Positions 24,323 through 33,328 of a stretch of 35,670 nt of DNA are shown in pieces; the stretch's first letter is position 1, and each line of letters opens with the position of its first letter. The notes below the pieces were generated by a model, which saw only the letters and a program-made list of their open reading frames with translations, made no database searches and had not been told where the DNA came from. The translations under genes were made by a program, and so were the position numbers. The DNA lies in assembly GCA_043776635.1 (NCBI GenBank), contig JAYVRA010000022.1:1-35670 (forward strand), read 5' to 3'. The stretch is from JANMEX01 sp043776635. Its GTDB lineage: Bacteria > Pseudomonadota > Alphaproteobacteria > Rhizobiales > Rhizobiaceae.

Positions 24323-25483
24323 CTAACCTGTAGAAACGAAGTTGTCTTCACTGTCTTTCGACACATTACCATGCGAAACTGACAGAAACTCAGCCCGTCC
24401 TTCCAGCGCCGAAAACAAGGCTCTGTCTGTCCCCGTCATAAAGGCCTGACTGCCTAATTCATCAATGATTTCAAAGAGCGCAGCCCGCCTTCCGGCATCC
24501 AAATGCGCAGCGATTTCATCCAAAAGCAGCAAGGGCGCGGCCCCTGTCATACGGGCAACCAGCCGTGCATGGGACAAAATGATCCCCACCAGCAGCGCTT
24601 TTTGCTCGCCAGTTGAGGATTGCCCGGCCGCCATGTTCTTTGGCCGGTGAAAAACTGCCAAATCACTTCTGTGGGGCCCGTCAAGCGTGCGCCCCGCTGC
24701 CCGGTCGCGGGCGCGGTTTTTGGCCAGGGACTGGCGATATTCATCCTCGATATCGGCGGCATTCACGCCGTGAAGCAGCATTTCCTCGATCATGCCTTGC
24801 GGTGCCAAATCAGCTTTCGGGAAGGGCCCATCATCGGGAAACTGATCCATCATAGCGCTTAAAAGCCGCACAAGTTCGACCCGCGCTGCGGCGATTCCTG
24901 TAGCATATTCAGCTAGTTGGGTCTCAATGGCATCATACCAGCGCTGATCATCACGGCCCTCTTCAAACAGGCGGTTGCGCGATTTCATGGCGCGTTCAAA
25001 GTCCAGTGAGCGCTGTCCGTGCAGCGGATCGATGGCCAAAACCAACCGGTCAATAAAACGCCGCCGGTCTGCCGCAGGGCCGGAAAAAAGACCATCCATT
25101 TGCGGCGTAATCCACACCACACGAACATAATCAGTGAGTGCATCCGTGCTGCGCTGTGCTGCGCTATTCACCTTCAGGCGTCGCGCCGAATCGCTACCTT
25201 GCGTCTCGCCGAACGTGCCGGTGCCTAAGGATACCTCCCCGTTGTTGTTTTCGATCAATGCATTAATGGCAAATCCATTAGCCGAATCCACCCGCGCGAC
25301 ATCTGCCAAAACAGCGCGACGCATGCCTCGCCCGGGCGATAAAAACGAAATAGCTTCGAGCAAATTAGTTTTACCCGCGCCATTTTCGCCTGTAATAACA
25401 ACATGTTGCCCACCAAAGGGAAGCTCCAAGCGGGCATAGTTGCGAAAGTCCACGAGATTAAGTTGGCGCAGTTTAACCCGCAT
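24323..25483 (-). CDS. recF: DNA replication/repair protein RecF
   Basis: SMC-like ATPase that helps RecO/RecR load RecA at single-strand gaps. It has Walker A GENGAGKT (32-39), the ABC signature region around SSTGEQKALLVGIILSHARL, and Walker B LLLLDEIAAHLDAGRRAALF. Length 386. It lies seven bases after dnaN, the widespread dnaA-dnaN-recF order, and eight bases before the moeB-like gene. Confidence 0.96.
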   Translation of the reverse strand: MRVKLRQLNLVDFRNYARLELPFGGQHVVITGENGAGKTNLLEAISFLSPGRGMRRAVLADVARVDSANGFAINALIENNNGEVSLGTGTFGETQGSDSARRLKVNSAAQRSTDALTDYVRVVWITPQMDGLFSGPAADRRRFIDRLVLAIDPLHGQRSLDFERAMKSRNRLFEEGRDDQRWYDAIETQLAEYATGIAAARVELVRLLSAMMDQFPDDGPFPKADLAPQGMIEEMLLHGVNAADIEDEYRQSLAKNRARDRAAGRTLDGPHRSDLAVFHRPKNMAAGQSSTGEQKALLVGIILSHARLVARMTGAAPLLLLDEIAAHLDAGRRAALFEIIDELGSQAFMTGTDRALFSALEGRAEFLSVSHGNVSKDSEDNFVSTG

Positions 25484-25490
25484 CAGAAGC

Positions 25491-26609
25491 TTAAACGCGC
25501 ATCGGCATCAGGACATACAAGGCGCCATCATCCGCCGCATCGCGGATGAGCGTTGGCGAACCGGAGTCTGCCAACATAAAAACTGCCTCGCTGCCGGAAA
25601 GCTGGCTGGTGATATCGAGCAGATATTTGGCGTTAAAACCTATATCTATATCGTCCGAAGCATATTCCGCCGCCAATTCTTCCGAAGCACTGCCAGAATC
25701 AGGGTTATTCACAGTCAAAGTCACCAATCCATCGGCAATTGCCATTTTCACGGCCCGCCCGCGCTCGCTCGAAATCGTCGATACCCGGTCCACCGCATTG
25801 GCAAAACTTTGGCGGTCAATCGTCATTTTCTTGTCATTGCCGGAAGGAATAACGCGCTGATAATCAGGGAAGGTACCGTCGATCAGCTTTGATGTCAGCA
25901 CGACACCGCCTATGGTGAAGCGGATTTTGGAATCGGACAGTTCCACCGTCATAATTATATCCGGATCATCGCCAAGCTTTTGCAACTCGGCAACGGTCTT
26001 GCGCGGAATAATGATGCCCGGCATGCCTTCGGAACCGGAGGGCGCACCCACTTCGGCGCGGGCGAGACGGTGACCGTCCGTGGCCACAGCGCGCAGTTTC
26101 AAATCGCCGCCAACCTCGATTGTGTGGAGGTAAATACCGTTGAGATAATAGCGGGTTTCCTCGTTGGAAATCGCAAATTGTGTCTTATCGATCAAGCCCT
26201 TAAGCGCGGTCGAGTTCATGCGGAACTGATGGGTGAACGTGCCCGAGGTAAGCTCTGGAAAGTCAGATTGCGGCAGACATTGCAAACGGAAATTTGAGCG
26301 GCCTGAGATGACCGTCATTGATGTGCCGTCCGGGTTTGTCGCCAGCTGCACTTCGCCGCCATCCGGCAATTTGCGCACGATTTCATAAAGCAAATGCGCA
26401 GGTACAGTCGTCGCGCCAGCCTGCTCGACCATCGCAACGGTCGATTCGTTGATTTCCAAATCCAAGTCTGTTGCCTTCAGTTCCAATTTGGAGCCATCAG
26501 CACGGATGAGCACGTTGGACAATATAGGAATGGTGTTGCGCCGCTCTACAACACGGTGAACATGGTTGAGGGTTTTCAGCAGATTGGAACGCTCAATGGT
26601 AACACGCAT
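25491..26609 (-). CDS. dnaN: DNA polymerase III subunit beta (sliding clamp)
   Basis: Ring-shaped processivity clamp. Length 372 with the three-domain pattern: N-terminal ERSNLLKTLNHVHRVVERRN-TIPILSNVLI, middle NSTALKGLIDKTQFAISNEE-TRYYLNGIYL, then GTFPDYQRVIP and the C-terminal ADDGALYVLMPMRV. It follows dnaA with a 195-base gap and precedes recF. The gap to dnaA probably carries its own promoter. Confidence 0.97.
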   Translation of the reverse strand: MRVTIERSNLLKTLNHVHRVVERRNTIPILSNVLIRADGSKLELKATDLDLEINESTVAMVEQAGATTVPAHLLYEIVRKLPDGGEVQLATNPDGTSMTVISGRSNFRLQCLPQSDFPELTSGTFTHQFRMNSTALKGLIDKTQFAISNEETRYYLNGIYLHTIEVGGDLKLRAVATDGHRLARAEVGAPSGSEGMPGIIIPRKTVAELQKLGDDPDIIMTVELSDSKIRFTIGGVVLTSKLIDGTFPDYQRVIPSGNDKKMTIDRQSFANAVDRVSTISSERGRAVKMAIADGLVTLTVNNPDSGSASEELAAEYASDDIDIGFNAKYLLDITSQLSGSEAVFMLADSGSPTLIRDAADDGALYVLMPMRV

Positions 26610-26775
26610 GACAGACTCTCATATTCAAAAAAAGGTCGCAAGTTCAAAAAGGACTGGTCGCGGCCTAGTAGCCGCCACCCATTGCGAAGGGTTTCCGTAG
26701 AACCCTAAATGAGCGGGATTCCTGCTAAAACGCAAGTCTAGTGTTGCAGCATTGCCCAAATCAGCGATGAATTAC

Positions 26776-26797
26776 GGGGAAAACCTAAGGCTTCCCC
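26776..26797 (-). terminator. Hairpin after dnaA
   Basis: GGGGAA (26776-26781) pairs with TTCCCC (26792-26797) immediately after the dnaA stop. There is no clear T run on the minus strand, so it may be a weak or factor-dependent end, or an mRNA stabiliser between dnaA and dnaN. Confidence 0.35.
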
Positions 26798-26804
26798 CGC
26801 TCAC

Positions 26805-28247
26805 TTACATCTGCTCTTGAATGAGCCGCTTAAGCAGCTCCATCTCCTGCGATAGTTTTGGATCCGCTCCAATTTGGCCTTCGATTTTGCGCACAGCGTG
26901 CAGCACCGTAGTGTGGTCGCGACCACCAAAACGACGACCAATTTCCGGCAGCGAGCGCGGTGTCATCATTTTGGCCAAATACATAGCCACTTGGCGTGGA
27001 CGCACGATGATGCGGGTGCGGCGGTTGGACAACAGGTCCGAGCGCGGCACATTGTAATGGCGCGAAACCACGCGCTGAATGTCCTCTACGCGTACACGCT
27101 TAGGCTCGCCGTTGCGAATGAGGTGGCCAAGATATTCCTCGACGCGCTCAACCGTCATATCCGGTTCAAAGGTTTGGCGGAACAGTAGTTGGTTAAACGC
27201 ACCTTCCAAGTCGCGCCCGCTGCCAGTCACGGTTTTAGCGACGTGATCGAGGATATTGTCAGGAATGTTGAGCGAAGCGTCTTCCGCCTGCGCGGCGGCC
27301 AAACGACGTTTCAAAATATCAAGCCGCATTGCATAATCAGGCGCACCGACTTCAAGCGCGACACCGCCTTGCAAGCGTGAGCGGACGCGCGGATCAAGCG
27401 ATTCCAGTTCCGAGGGCGGACGATCTGCAGCGACCACAACTTGGCGGGCGCTGTCAATCAGCATGTTTACCAGATGGCAAAATTCGTTTTGGATCGCTTT
27501 GCCCTGCAAAAACTGCATGTCGTCGATGATAAGAAGATCAATGTCGCGTAGCTGCTCTTTAAAAGACAAGGCGCTGTTATCGCGGATTGCGGTGGCGAAA
27601 CGCCACATGAAATATTCAGCGGTGAGATAGACAACGCGGGCCTTCGGATTGCGTAGCACGGCTTCTGTGGCAATGGCTTGCAAGAGATGCGTTTTGCCAA
27701 GCCCGACTGACGCGTGAATGAACAATGGATTGAAGCGCACAGCCCCGGTGCCGGACTCGGCAACGGTTTTTGCCGCCGCGTGGGCAACGCGGTTTGATGC
27801 GCCATCAACGAAATTAGCGAATGTGTAGCGCGGGTCGAGCGCCGAACCGACGGCCGGGTCACGCAGCGCTTCCGCGCCAGAATTTGTGCCCGCTGGTTTG
27901 CGATCCTTGGATAGTTGCGGTGCTGCAACGGCTTTGGCCGGGCGGGTCGCATCCATATCTATCGTTGCCGGTGCGTCCATGCCGGCGCGGGTGGCGGTTC
28001 GCACGACGATTTCGACCTTCAGCACATCAGGAAACTCGATGCGCCAGAGCTCAGAAATCAAATCCATGTAGTGATTGCTAATCCAAGCGCGCAAAAATGG
28101 CGTCGGTACGGTGAGCCTGACGATGCTCTTTGATGTTTCCGCCAGCTTCAAACGCCCAAACCATGAGGAGTGCACTTCGCTACCCAAGCGTGACTTAAGC
28201 TGGGCTTGGACGCGCTCAAACGCAGCAATGGCATCTGGCTTGTTCAT
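26805..28247 (-). CDS. dnaA: Chromosomal replication initiator protein DnaA
   Basis: Binds DnaA boxes and opens the origin. It has the N-terminal domain I (AFERVQAQLKSRLGSEVHSS, WFGRLKL), a variable linker, AAA+ domain with Walker A ASVGLGKTHLLQ and Walker B LLIIDDMQFLQG, arginine-finger region, and a C-terminal HTH with the signature GGRDHTTVLHAVRKIEG. Start ATG 28247 is chosen because the family begins near MNKPDAIAAFERV and GAGGAAA precedes it. The frame is open to GTG 28364 and ATG 28307, so up to 39 more residues are possible. Confidence 0.95.
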   Translation of the reverse strand: MNKPDAIAAFERVQAQLKSRLGSEVHSSWFGRLKLAETSKSIVRLTVPTPFLRAWISNHYMDLISELWRIEFPDVLKVEIVVRTATRAGMDAPATIDMDATRPAKAVAAPQLSKDRKPAGTNSGAEALRDPAVGSALDPRYTFANFVDGASNRVAHAAAKTVAESGTGAVRFNPLFIHASVGLGKTHLLQAIATEAVLRNPKARVVYLTAEYFMWRFATAIRDNSALSFKEQLRDIDLLIIDDMQFLQGKAIQNEFCHLVNMLIDSARQVVVAADRPPSELESLDPRVRSRLQGGVALEVGAPDYAMRLDILKRRLAAAQAEDASLNIPDNILDHVAKTVTGSGRDLEGAFNQLLFRQTFEPDMTVERVEEYLGHLIRNGEPKRVRVEDIQRVVSRHYNVPRSDLLSNRRTRIIVRPRQVAMYLAKMMTPRSLPEIGRRFGGRDHTTVLHAVRKIEGQIGADPKLSQEMELLKRLIQEQM

Positions 28248-28970
28248 GGTCACAGTTTCCTCTTGCCCGCCTGAAAATAGTAACGGTACCGTATTGCCGG
28301 CACTCATGATCTTATCTGCTTTTGATCCGAAAGTTGTACTCACATAATTTAACGTCACGGACACAAACCCTTACACTGCACTGCAATTGAGGAGATCTAT
28401 TTTTGGCGCACAAAACCATGCCGACGGCGATACAACCGCAAGACTTGCAAAACACAAAAAGCAAAATTCCCCCACAAAAAGGTCAAACAAAACCGGTCGC
28501 AAAATATGACTTTGCGCAACCACCGTCACCGGTTTCGGAATTATTCAGGCTCTTGTCCGCCTCTTTTGTTGGTTTCAAACTACAAAATTGAATGGCCCTG
28601 CCGCAAGCCCTCGTTTAGAGATTTTTAACGATTTGGCGCAACCGGTTGCAGGCAATGAGTCCAATTGAAAAATGGTTAATGGAGTAAGTATCGGTGAATC
28701 AAAGCGTTTTCAACGGTTCGATAATTCTGCGGAGTTGAAACTGCCGGCTAAGAAAAATATTTAATTTTATTACTTGACATGGCTTAGGTGCGGCAATGCC
28801 GCTAAAATTGTGGACAGGCTGTGGATAACCATTTGTAACTATATGAATTTAAAGGGTAATTCTTGACATGAAAATTATTAATTTACTTAATACTTGAGGC
28901 AATTAAATCCAGACTTCGCCCGAATATACTGACGTTAGGCAATTTAAAAACAGTTCCTTATAAAACAAAA
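28248..28970. other. dnaA-rpsT intergenic region, AT-rich, DnaA boxes
   Basis: About 700 bases with no convincing protein gene. It contains TGTGGACAG (28809-28817) and a perfect DnaA-box-like TGTGGATAA (28820-28828), eleven bases apart, next to very AT-rich stretches (28755-28775 and 28860-28895). CTTGACATG occurs twice (28773-28781, 28862-28870). This could autoregulate dnaA or form part of an origin. Many Hyphomicrobiales have their origin near hemE instead, so the origin role is only a possibility. Confidence 0.45.
28863..28892 (+). promoter_or_regulatory. Orphan plus-strand promoter-like sequence
   Basis: TTGACA (28863-28868), 18 bases, TTAATA (28887-28892). No plus-strand protein gene follows; the hairpin at 28971-28991 would end a transcript after about 95 bases. 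This may drive a small RNA (see findings). AT-rich background makes chance matches likely. Confidence 0.3.
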
Positions 28971-28993
28971 AACCCGGTCAAAGACCGGGTTTT
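28966..28993 (-). terminator. rpsT terminator, bidirectional form
   Basis: A perfect nine-base stem AACCCGGTC/GACCGGGTT (28971-28979, 28983-28991) with three-base loop, flanked by A on the left and T on the right. On the minus strand it is a strong rho-independent terminator 25 bases after the rpsT stop, with six T after the stem. The plus strand also has four T after it, so it could stop transcription both ways. Confidence 0.9.
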
Positions 28994-29015
28994 CAAACAG
29001 AAATCGGCGAAAATA

Positions 29016-29282
29016 TTATGCGCCGATTGTTGCGACTCGTTTGCTCAAACGGGAAACCTTGCGTGCAACTGTGTTGGCGTGAATAACGCCCTTTGAACTG
29101 CCGCGCATCATTTCCGGCTGCGCATCTTTGAATGCTGCTTGAGCGGCTGCCTTGTCACCGGAAGCGATGGCTTCCTCGACCTTGCGCACAAAAGTGCGGA
29201 TGCGCGAACGGCGTGCCTTGTTAACTTCCGTGCGTGCGGCGATCTTGCGGGTCGCTTTTTTGGCCGAAGATGTGTTGGCCAT
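29016..29282 (-). CDS. rpsT: 30S ribosomal protein S20
   Basis: Binds 16S rRNA in the 30S subunit. 88 residues, highly basic, beginning MANTSSAKKATRKIAARTEV and containing NKARRSRIRTFVRKVEEAI and GVIHANTVARKVSRLSKRV. Start ATG 29282, with GAGG six bases upstream, is preferred over the longer frame at 29309. A strong terminator follows. Its place between mutM and dnaA is the normal one in this order. Confidence 0.97.
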   Translation of the reverse strand: MANTSSAKKATRKIAARTEVNKARRSRIRTFVRKVEEAIASGDKAAAQAAFKDAQPEMMRGSSKGVIHANTVARKVSRLSKRVATIGA

Positions 29283-29463
29283 GGATGCCTCGTTTTGTTG
29301 TGCCTGCAAACATTAATGAAAGCGGCGAAATTAAAGGGGCGACCGAAAGGCCGCCTCATGTGCGGGCTGTATAGTGGAGGTTAGCCGATGCGTCAACCAA
29401 CAAATCGGCTAATATCGGCCTTAGTAAACCGTTTGTTCGCTCAATTCCCTATACGCGAAAGTC

Positions 29464-30366
29464 TTACGTTTTTTGCTCCCTTTTCAGAGGGTGTTTTTGG
29501 CATCGGGGGCAGAAAAAACTCGAACGTCCGTTTTGAACTTGCCGTGCAACCGTTCCATCGCACGATTCGCGCAGACAAGCTTCGCCTTCCCGGTCATAAA
29601 CAGAGAAACGGTGCTGAAAATAACCCAGTGTGCCGTCTGTTTGGCGGTGGTCGCGCAGACTGGAGCCACCAGCTTCAATTGCTTCAGACAATACGTCGCG
29701 AATTGATTGCGCCAAGAGGTCTGATCGAGGAGGCCTCAATGTGCCGCTGGCGGCAAAAGGCGACAGACCCGCACGCCAGAGGGCCTCGCACACATAGATA
29801 TTGCCAAGTCCGGCGATAATCTTTTGATCCAGTAACGCAGACTTAAAAGTCGTGTTCCGCCCTGCGAACAGTTCTGCAATCAGCTTGCCAGATAGGACGT
29901 TGCCAAGTGGTTCTATGCCTATGGAGGACAAAATAGGATGGTTCTGCGCCGCGCCTGCCTCCGCCAGAAGCATGAAACCGAAGCGGCGCGGGTCATTATA
30001 GACAATGCGCACCTCTCCTGCATCCGGATGCGTGAGATGAAAGATAACATGATCGTGAGCAGCGAGCTTGGAGCGCGGATGATGAAAATTGCCCTCTACT
30101 TGATCGTCTGCCGCTGTTTCGACGCGGTATGACCCGCTCATGCCTAGATGGGATATGAGCGTCAGCCCGTCATCAAACGCAATCAGCAGATATTTGGCCC
30201 GCCTCGACAGTGAAATGATCAACTTGCCCTCAAGGCGCTGCGCCAATTTATCCGGAAAGGGAAAGCGTAAATCCTTGCGGCGCAGTTCAAGCCGCATCAC
30301 GCGCGCACCCTCCATTGATGGCGCAAGCCCGCGCCTTACAGTCTCGACCTCAGGTAATTCAGGCAT
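29464..30366 (-). CDS. mutM: Formamidopyrimidine-DNA glycosylase (MutM/Fpg)
   Basis: Removes 8-oxoguanine and other oxidised purines, with AP lyase activity. It has the catalytic N-terminal MPELPEVETVRRGL (Pro2, Glu3), Lys58 in RRAKYLLIAFDDG, and a C-terminal zinc finger with Cys in EACLRESCDGT and SSFFCPRCQK. The first Cys pair is spaced by four residues, as in rhizobial relatives. Length 300. It starts nine bases after deoB ends, so the two are likely cotranscribed. Confidence 0.96.
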   Translation of the reverse strand: MPELPEVETVRRGLAPSMEGARVMRLELRRKDLRFPFPDKLAQRLEGKLIISLSRRAKYLLIAFDDGLTLISHLGMSGSYRVETAADDQVEGNFHHPRSKLAAHDHVIFHLTHPDAGEVRIVYNDPRRFGFMLLAEAGAAQNHPILSSIGIEPLGNVLSGKLIAELFAGRNTTFKSALLDQKIIAGLGNIYVCEALWRAGLSPFAASGTLRPPRSDLLAQSIRDVLSEAIEAGGSSLRDHRQTDGTLGYFQHRFSVYDREGEACLRESCDGTVARQVQNGRSSFFCPRCQKHPLKREQKT

Positions 30367-30375
30367 AATAACTCA

Positions 30376-31605
30376 TCACGATCTCGGTAAAAAGGAGTGG
30401 CCATGTGGTCCGGCACTAATGCCAAGATGCGCCGCGATAGTCTCGCCAATATCAGCAAATGTATTTCGAATTCCGCATGTGCCCGGCGCGATATCCGGGC
30501 TATACATTAAAATGGGGACACGTTCCCGCGTATGGTCCGTTCCGCGCCATGTCGGGTCACAGCCATGGTCGGCGGTGAGGATCATCATATCGCCATCGCG
30601 CAGTTTCGCTATGGCTTCTGGCAACCTTGCATCAAAGCTCTCAAGCGCATGTGCATAGCCCGGCACATCGCGGCGGTGGCCGAACAACATATCAAAATCA
30701 ACGAAGTTAGTAAAAACCAAGTCGCCGTCCTGGGCGTCATCCATAGCGATAAGTGTCTTGTCAAACAGTGCCGTATTGCCATTGGCTTTGCGCTCATCTG
30801 TCGTGCCTTGATGGGCATAAATATCACCGATTTTCCCGATGGCGATCACATTGCGGCCCGCGGCCTTCAGCCGGTCAAGCAATGTCGACTCAGGCGGCGG
30901 CACTGAATAATCTTTGCGATTTCCAGTGCGCGCGAAGTTAAGTTTGTTTGTGCCGGTAAACGGACGGGCAATGACCCGTCCGATGTTATAACTATCCAAA
31001 TGCCTGCGGGCGATAGCGCACAGCGCATGAAGCCGTTCCAGCCCAAACGTCTCTTCATGCGCGGCAATCTGCATCACGGAATCGGATGATGTATAAAAAA
31101 TTGGTTTTCCTGTAGCCATATGTTCTTCGCCGTATCGCTCGATAATATCTGTGCCGGAAGCATGGCAATCACCCAAAATGCCGCTTAGTCCAGCCTCAGC
31201 CACAATGGCTCGAATGAGCTCATCGGGGAACGTTGGAACAGTGTCTGGAAAATAACCCCAGACAAATTGAACTGGCACGCCGGCAATTTCCCAATGGCCG
31301 GATGGAGTGTCCTTGCCGTGAGATGTCTCTGTGGCCGCACCCCAAACGCCGGTCGGAAATGGTTCTGCAAGCAGCGTCGCAACGGGTGAGCCACAGGCCA
31401 ACTGCGCGGCATTCGCCAGACCTAACCCCAACATATTCGGCAGCTTTATCACTCCGTTTCGAAGACCTGCATGGTCACCCGCGCCACGCGAGCATGCTTC
31501 GACAATATGTCCGAATGTATTGGCGCCGGTATCGCTGTAATCAGCGGCATCGGGGGCACCGCCAATACCGAATGAATCCAGTATAAAAAGAAATGCACGT
31601 CTCAT
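30376..31605 (-). CDS. deoB: Phosphopentomutase
   Basis: Interconverts (deoxy)ribose 1- and 5-phosphates in nucleoside salvage. Alkaline-phosphatase-superfamily member, 409 residues. It starts MRRAFLFILDSFGIGGAPDA with the metal-binding Asp9, and has GHWEIAGVP, FTNFVDFDMLFGHRRDVPGY and LTADHGCDPTWRGTDHTRE (the second metal site). The place next to mutM and divergent from the phnD-like gene is noted; no other nucleoside salvage genes are present in the window. Confidence 0.96.
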   Translation of the reverse strand: MRRAFLFILDSFGIGGAPDAADYSDTGANTFGHIVEACSRGAGDHAGLRNGVIKLPNMLGLGLANAAQLACGSPVATLLAEPFPTGVWGAATETSHGKDTPSGHWEIAGVPVQFVWGYFPDTVPTFPDELIRAIVAEAGLSGILGDCHASGTDIIERYGEEHMATGKPIFYTSSDSVMQIAAHEETFGLERLHALCAIARRHLDSYNIGRVIARPFTGTNKLNFARTGNRKDYSVPPPESTLLDRLKAAGRNVIAIGKIGDIYAHQGTTDERKANGNTALFDKTLIAMDDAQDGDLVFTNFVDFDMLFGHRRDVPGYAHALESFDARLPEAIAKLRDGDMMILTADHGCDPTWRGTDHTRERVPILMYSPDIAPGTCGIRNTFADIGETIAAHLGISAGPHGHSFLPRS

Positions 31606-31695
31606 ATGATCAACCTCAGATTTTCAAATAGGATGCTTATGTCATCATGTCCAATTATGCTAAAATGATTCGGAACGATTAAAGAGAGCGAAGCG

Positions 31696-32631
31696 ATGGG
31701 TTTCAAACATTCCTTCAAGAGATCTACTATCCATTTCTCCTTCTCCTTCATAATGCTTCCAATTCTGCTTTTTATTACGCCGGCCAACGCTGACTGGCGC
31801 GCTGATCTTGGTACATTCCGTATCGGGATTGTGAATGCAGAGTTACAAAAGCTATCGCCTCTTGAACGGGAGAGAATACGTAACGCCTACGCTGATGCTC
31901 TAAAAATGCCGGTTGAAATTATACCAATGCAGGATTTTCCCGCTCTAATTGATGCGCAGGCCAGTTCCCGTGTTGAATATGCAATCTACTCCACGACTGC
32001 GTATGCGACCGTGTGGCTGGCATGCGAGTGCGTTGAACCATTGGTAGCGTCCGTTAATTTTGACGGTTCTACCGGAGTGCGGGCGGCGCTTTTCCTACGT
32101 GATGGTCAGTCGCTTAAAACCATGGAAACATCAAGGGGCATTGCCATTGCGGGACAAGACTCGATGCCAGCTTTCGGGCTGCCTCTGTCCGAATTCATTG
32201 CATTGAACCGGCCCGTCAAGGGGAGCGAGCCTTGGCTAAAAATTCAGCCCGACGTATCAAGCGTGGTTTCCTCATATTTGAACCACGATATCGATGGTTT
32301 TTTTGCAGTCATTCCACAAAATAGGACCTTGGCAACCGCCTTGCAGACTAATGACCGTGTGGCAATTGCCCTTGGGGCGGATGCGCTGAATGTGAAAGCT
32401 GCATGGATTTCCAACACGATTCCAAATGGGCCACACGCTATCCGGCGTAATATCAATCCGGAAGCAAAGCAGGCAGTGACTACTTTTTTGATTACCCTGG
32501 CCGCCAAGGACCCTGAGCTATTTGATCTTATTGCCCCTGAGAATGCCATAAATTTTATTAAAATCAGACATGGTGACTACACGGCTGCTATCAACGCAAC
32601 GAAGGCGCTGGCGGCGTTTTCAAAAAAATAA
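31696..32631 (+). CDS. PhnD-like periplasmic binding protein
   Basis: A 311-residue protein with an N-terminal signal peptide (basic start, hydrophobic FSFIMLPILLFI, cleavage after ANA, about residue 33). The mature part shows the phosphate/phosphonate binding fold: FRIGIVNAELQKLSPLERER, YAIYSTTAYATVWLACECVE, GIAIAGQDSMPAFGLP and DIDGFFAVIPQNR. Members carry phosphonate, phosphite or other ligands to ABC permeases. No permease or ATPase gene is next to it, so it may work with a distant transporter or have become a sensor or pilus-locus accessory. AAAGAGAG precedes the start. It is divergent from deoB. Confidence 0.8.
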   Translation: MGFKHSFKRSTIHFSFSFIMLPILLFITPANADWRADLGTFRIGIVNAELQKLSPLERERIRNAYADALKMPVEIIPMQDFPALIDAQASSRVEYAIYSTTAYATVWLACECVEPLVASVNFDGSTGVRAALFLRDGQSLKTMETSRGIAIAGQDSMPAFGLPLSEFIALNRPVKGSEPWLKIQPDVSSVVSSYLNHDIDGFFAVIPQNRTLATALQTNDRVAIALGADALNVKAAWISNTIPNGPHAIRRNINPEAKQAVTTFLITLAAKDPELFDLIAPENAINFIKIRHGDYTAAINATKALAAFSKK

Positions 32632-32650
32632 ACAGCTCTTGGTATTCTGC

Positions 32651-33283
32651 TTAACAGGCCGCACAACTCAATGCATCATCAACACGAGGTTTGAAATAGT
32701 AAATTTCAGACATATCAATGGCCGCGTAAGGTTTGCCACTACCATCAACTTTATTTTTTGTAAGAGACCACCCTGTAATCGATACATATTCCAACTTTAC
32801 TTGGACCCTGATCAAAAATGTGCTGGCGGTTTTTAGTTTAATTGGAATCGCGGGGGATGTAGCAGGAGCGTTTATTGCATAAGGTCTTGTGTAAGTGGTT
32901 CCAACTAACTGTCGGGACCAGGCCACTGTGGCCACCCCCGCCGCGTCCATCGATATACCCGAAACTATGATTGTTGGTGTCGATAAATCGTAGGGCTGAA
33001 GTGTTGCTTTCCCAATCTTGAGGATCGCATCCATACTGGTTGTTGTGACATTATCACCACTGGAAAGCTGTGCCACAAGGTCGCCCATGGTGCTTGCGGC
33101 ACGGCCAACTTTCTTGTTTACCTGAAGGCCGCGTGAAATCTCCATCGTACCCAAATAAAGTGTAAGCAGGAGTGGTGCAATCAGCGCAAACTCTATCGCC
33201 GCCGCCCCTTTATTTTCCCGGGAAAACCGACCGGCGGTGCTCTTGCGGAGCTTAGAAAATAGGTCATTCAACTTTATAAACAT
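32651..33283 (-). CDS. TadE/TadG-type pseudopilin-like protein
   Basis: A 210-residue protein with a basic N-terminus, then the TadE-like transmembrane segment GAAAIEFALIAPLLLTLYLG (about residues 26-45), which has the A-A-I-E-F motif of pilus-associated minor pseudopilins. The rest is a Ser/Thr-rich extracytoplasmic domain ending in CAAC (two Cys), possibly a disulfide. It precedes, on the same strand, a second TadE gene; together they suggest a Flp/Tad pilus locus whose motor genes are not in this window. Confidence 0.85.
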   Translation of the reverse strand: MFIKLNDLFSKLRKSTAGRFSRENKGAAAIEFALIAPLLLTLYLGTMEISRGLQVNKKVGRAASTMGDLVAQLSSGDNVTTTSMDAILKIGKATLQPYDLSTPTIIVSGISMDAAGVATVAWSRQLVGTTYTRPYAINAPATSPAIPIKLKTASTFLIRVQVKLEYVSITGWSLTKNKVDGSGKPYAAIDMSEIYYFKPRVDDALSCAAC

Positions 33284-33328
33284 GGTCTTACTCTTTCACT
33301 AACTCTAACACTTTTGGGCCAATACGTT

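Noticed and set aside
28403..28591. 62-residue plus-strand frame upstream of dnaA
   Set aside because: No ribosome-binding site of note, no recognisable family; probably chance in the intergenic region.
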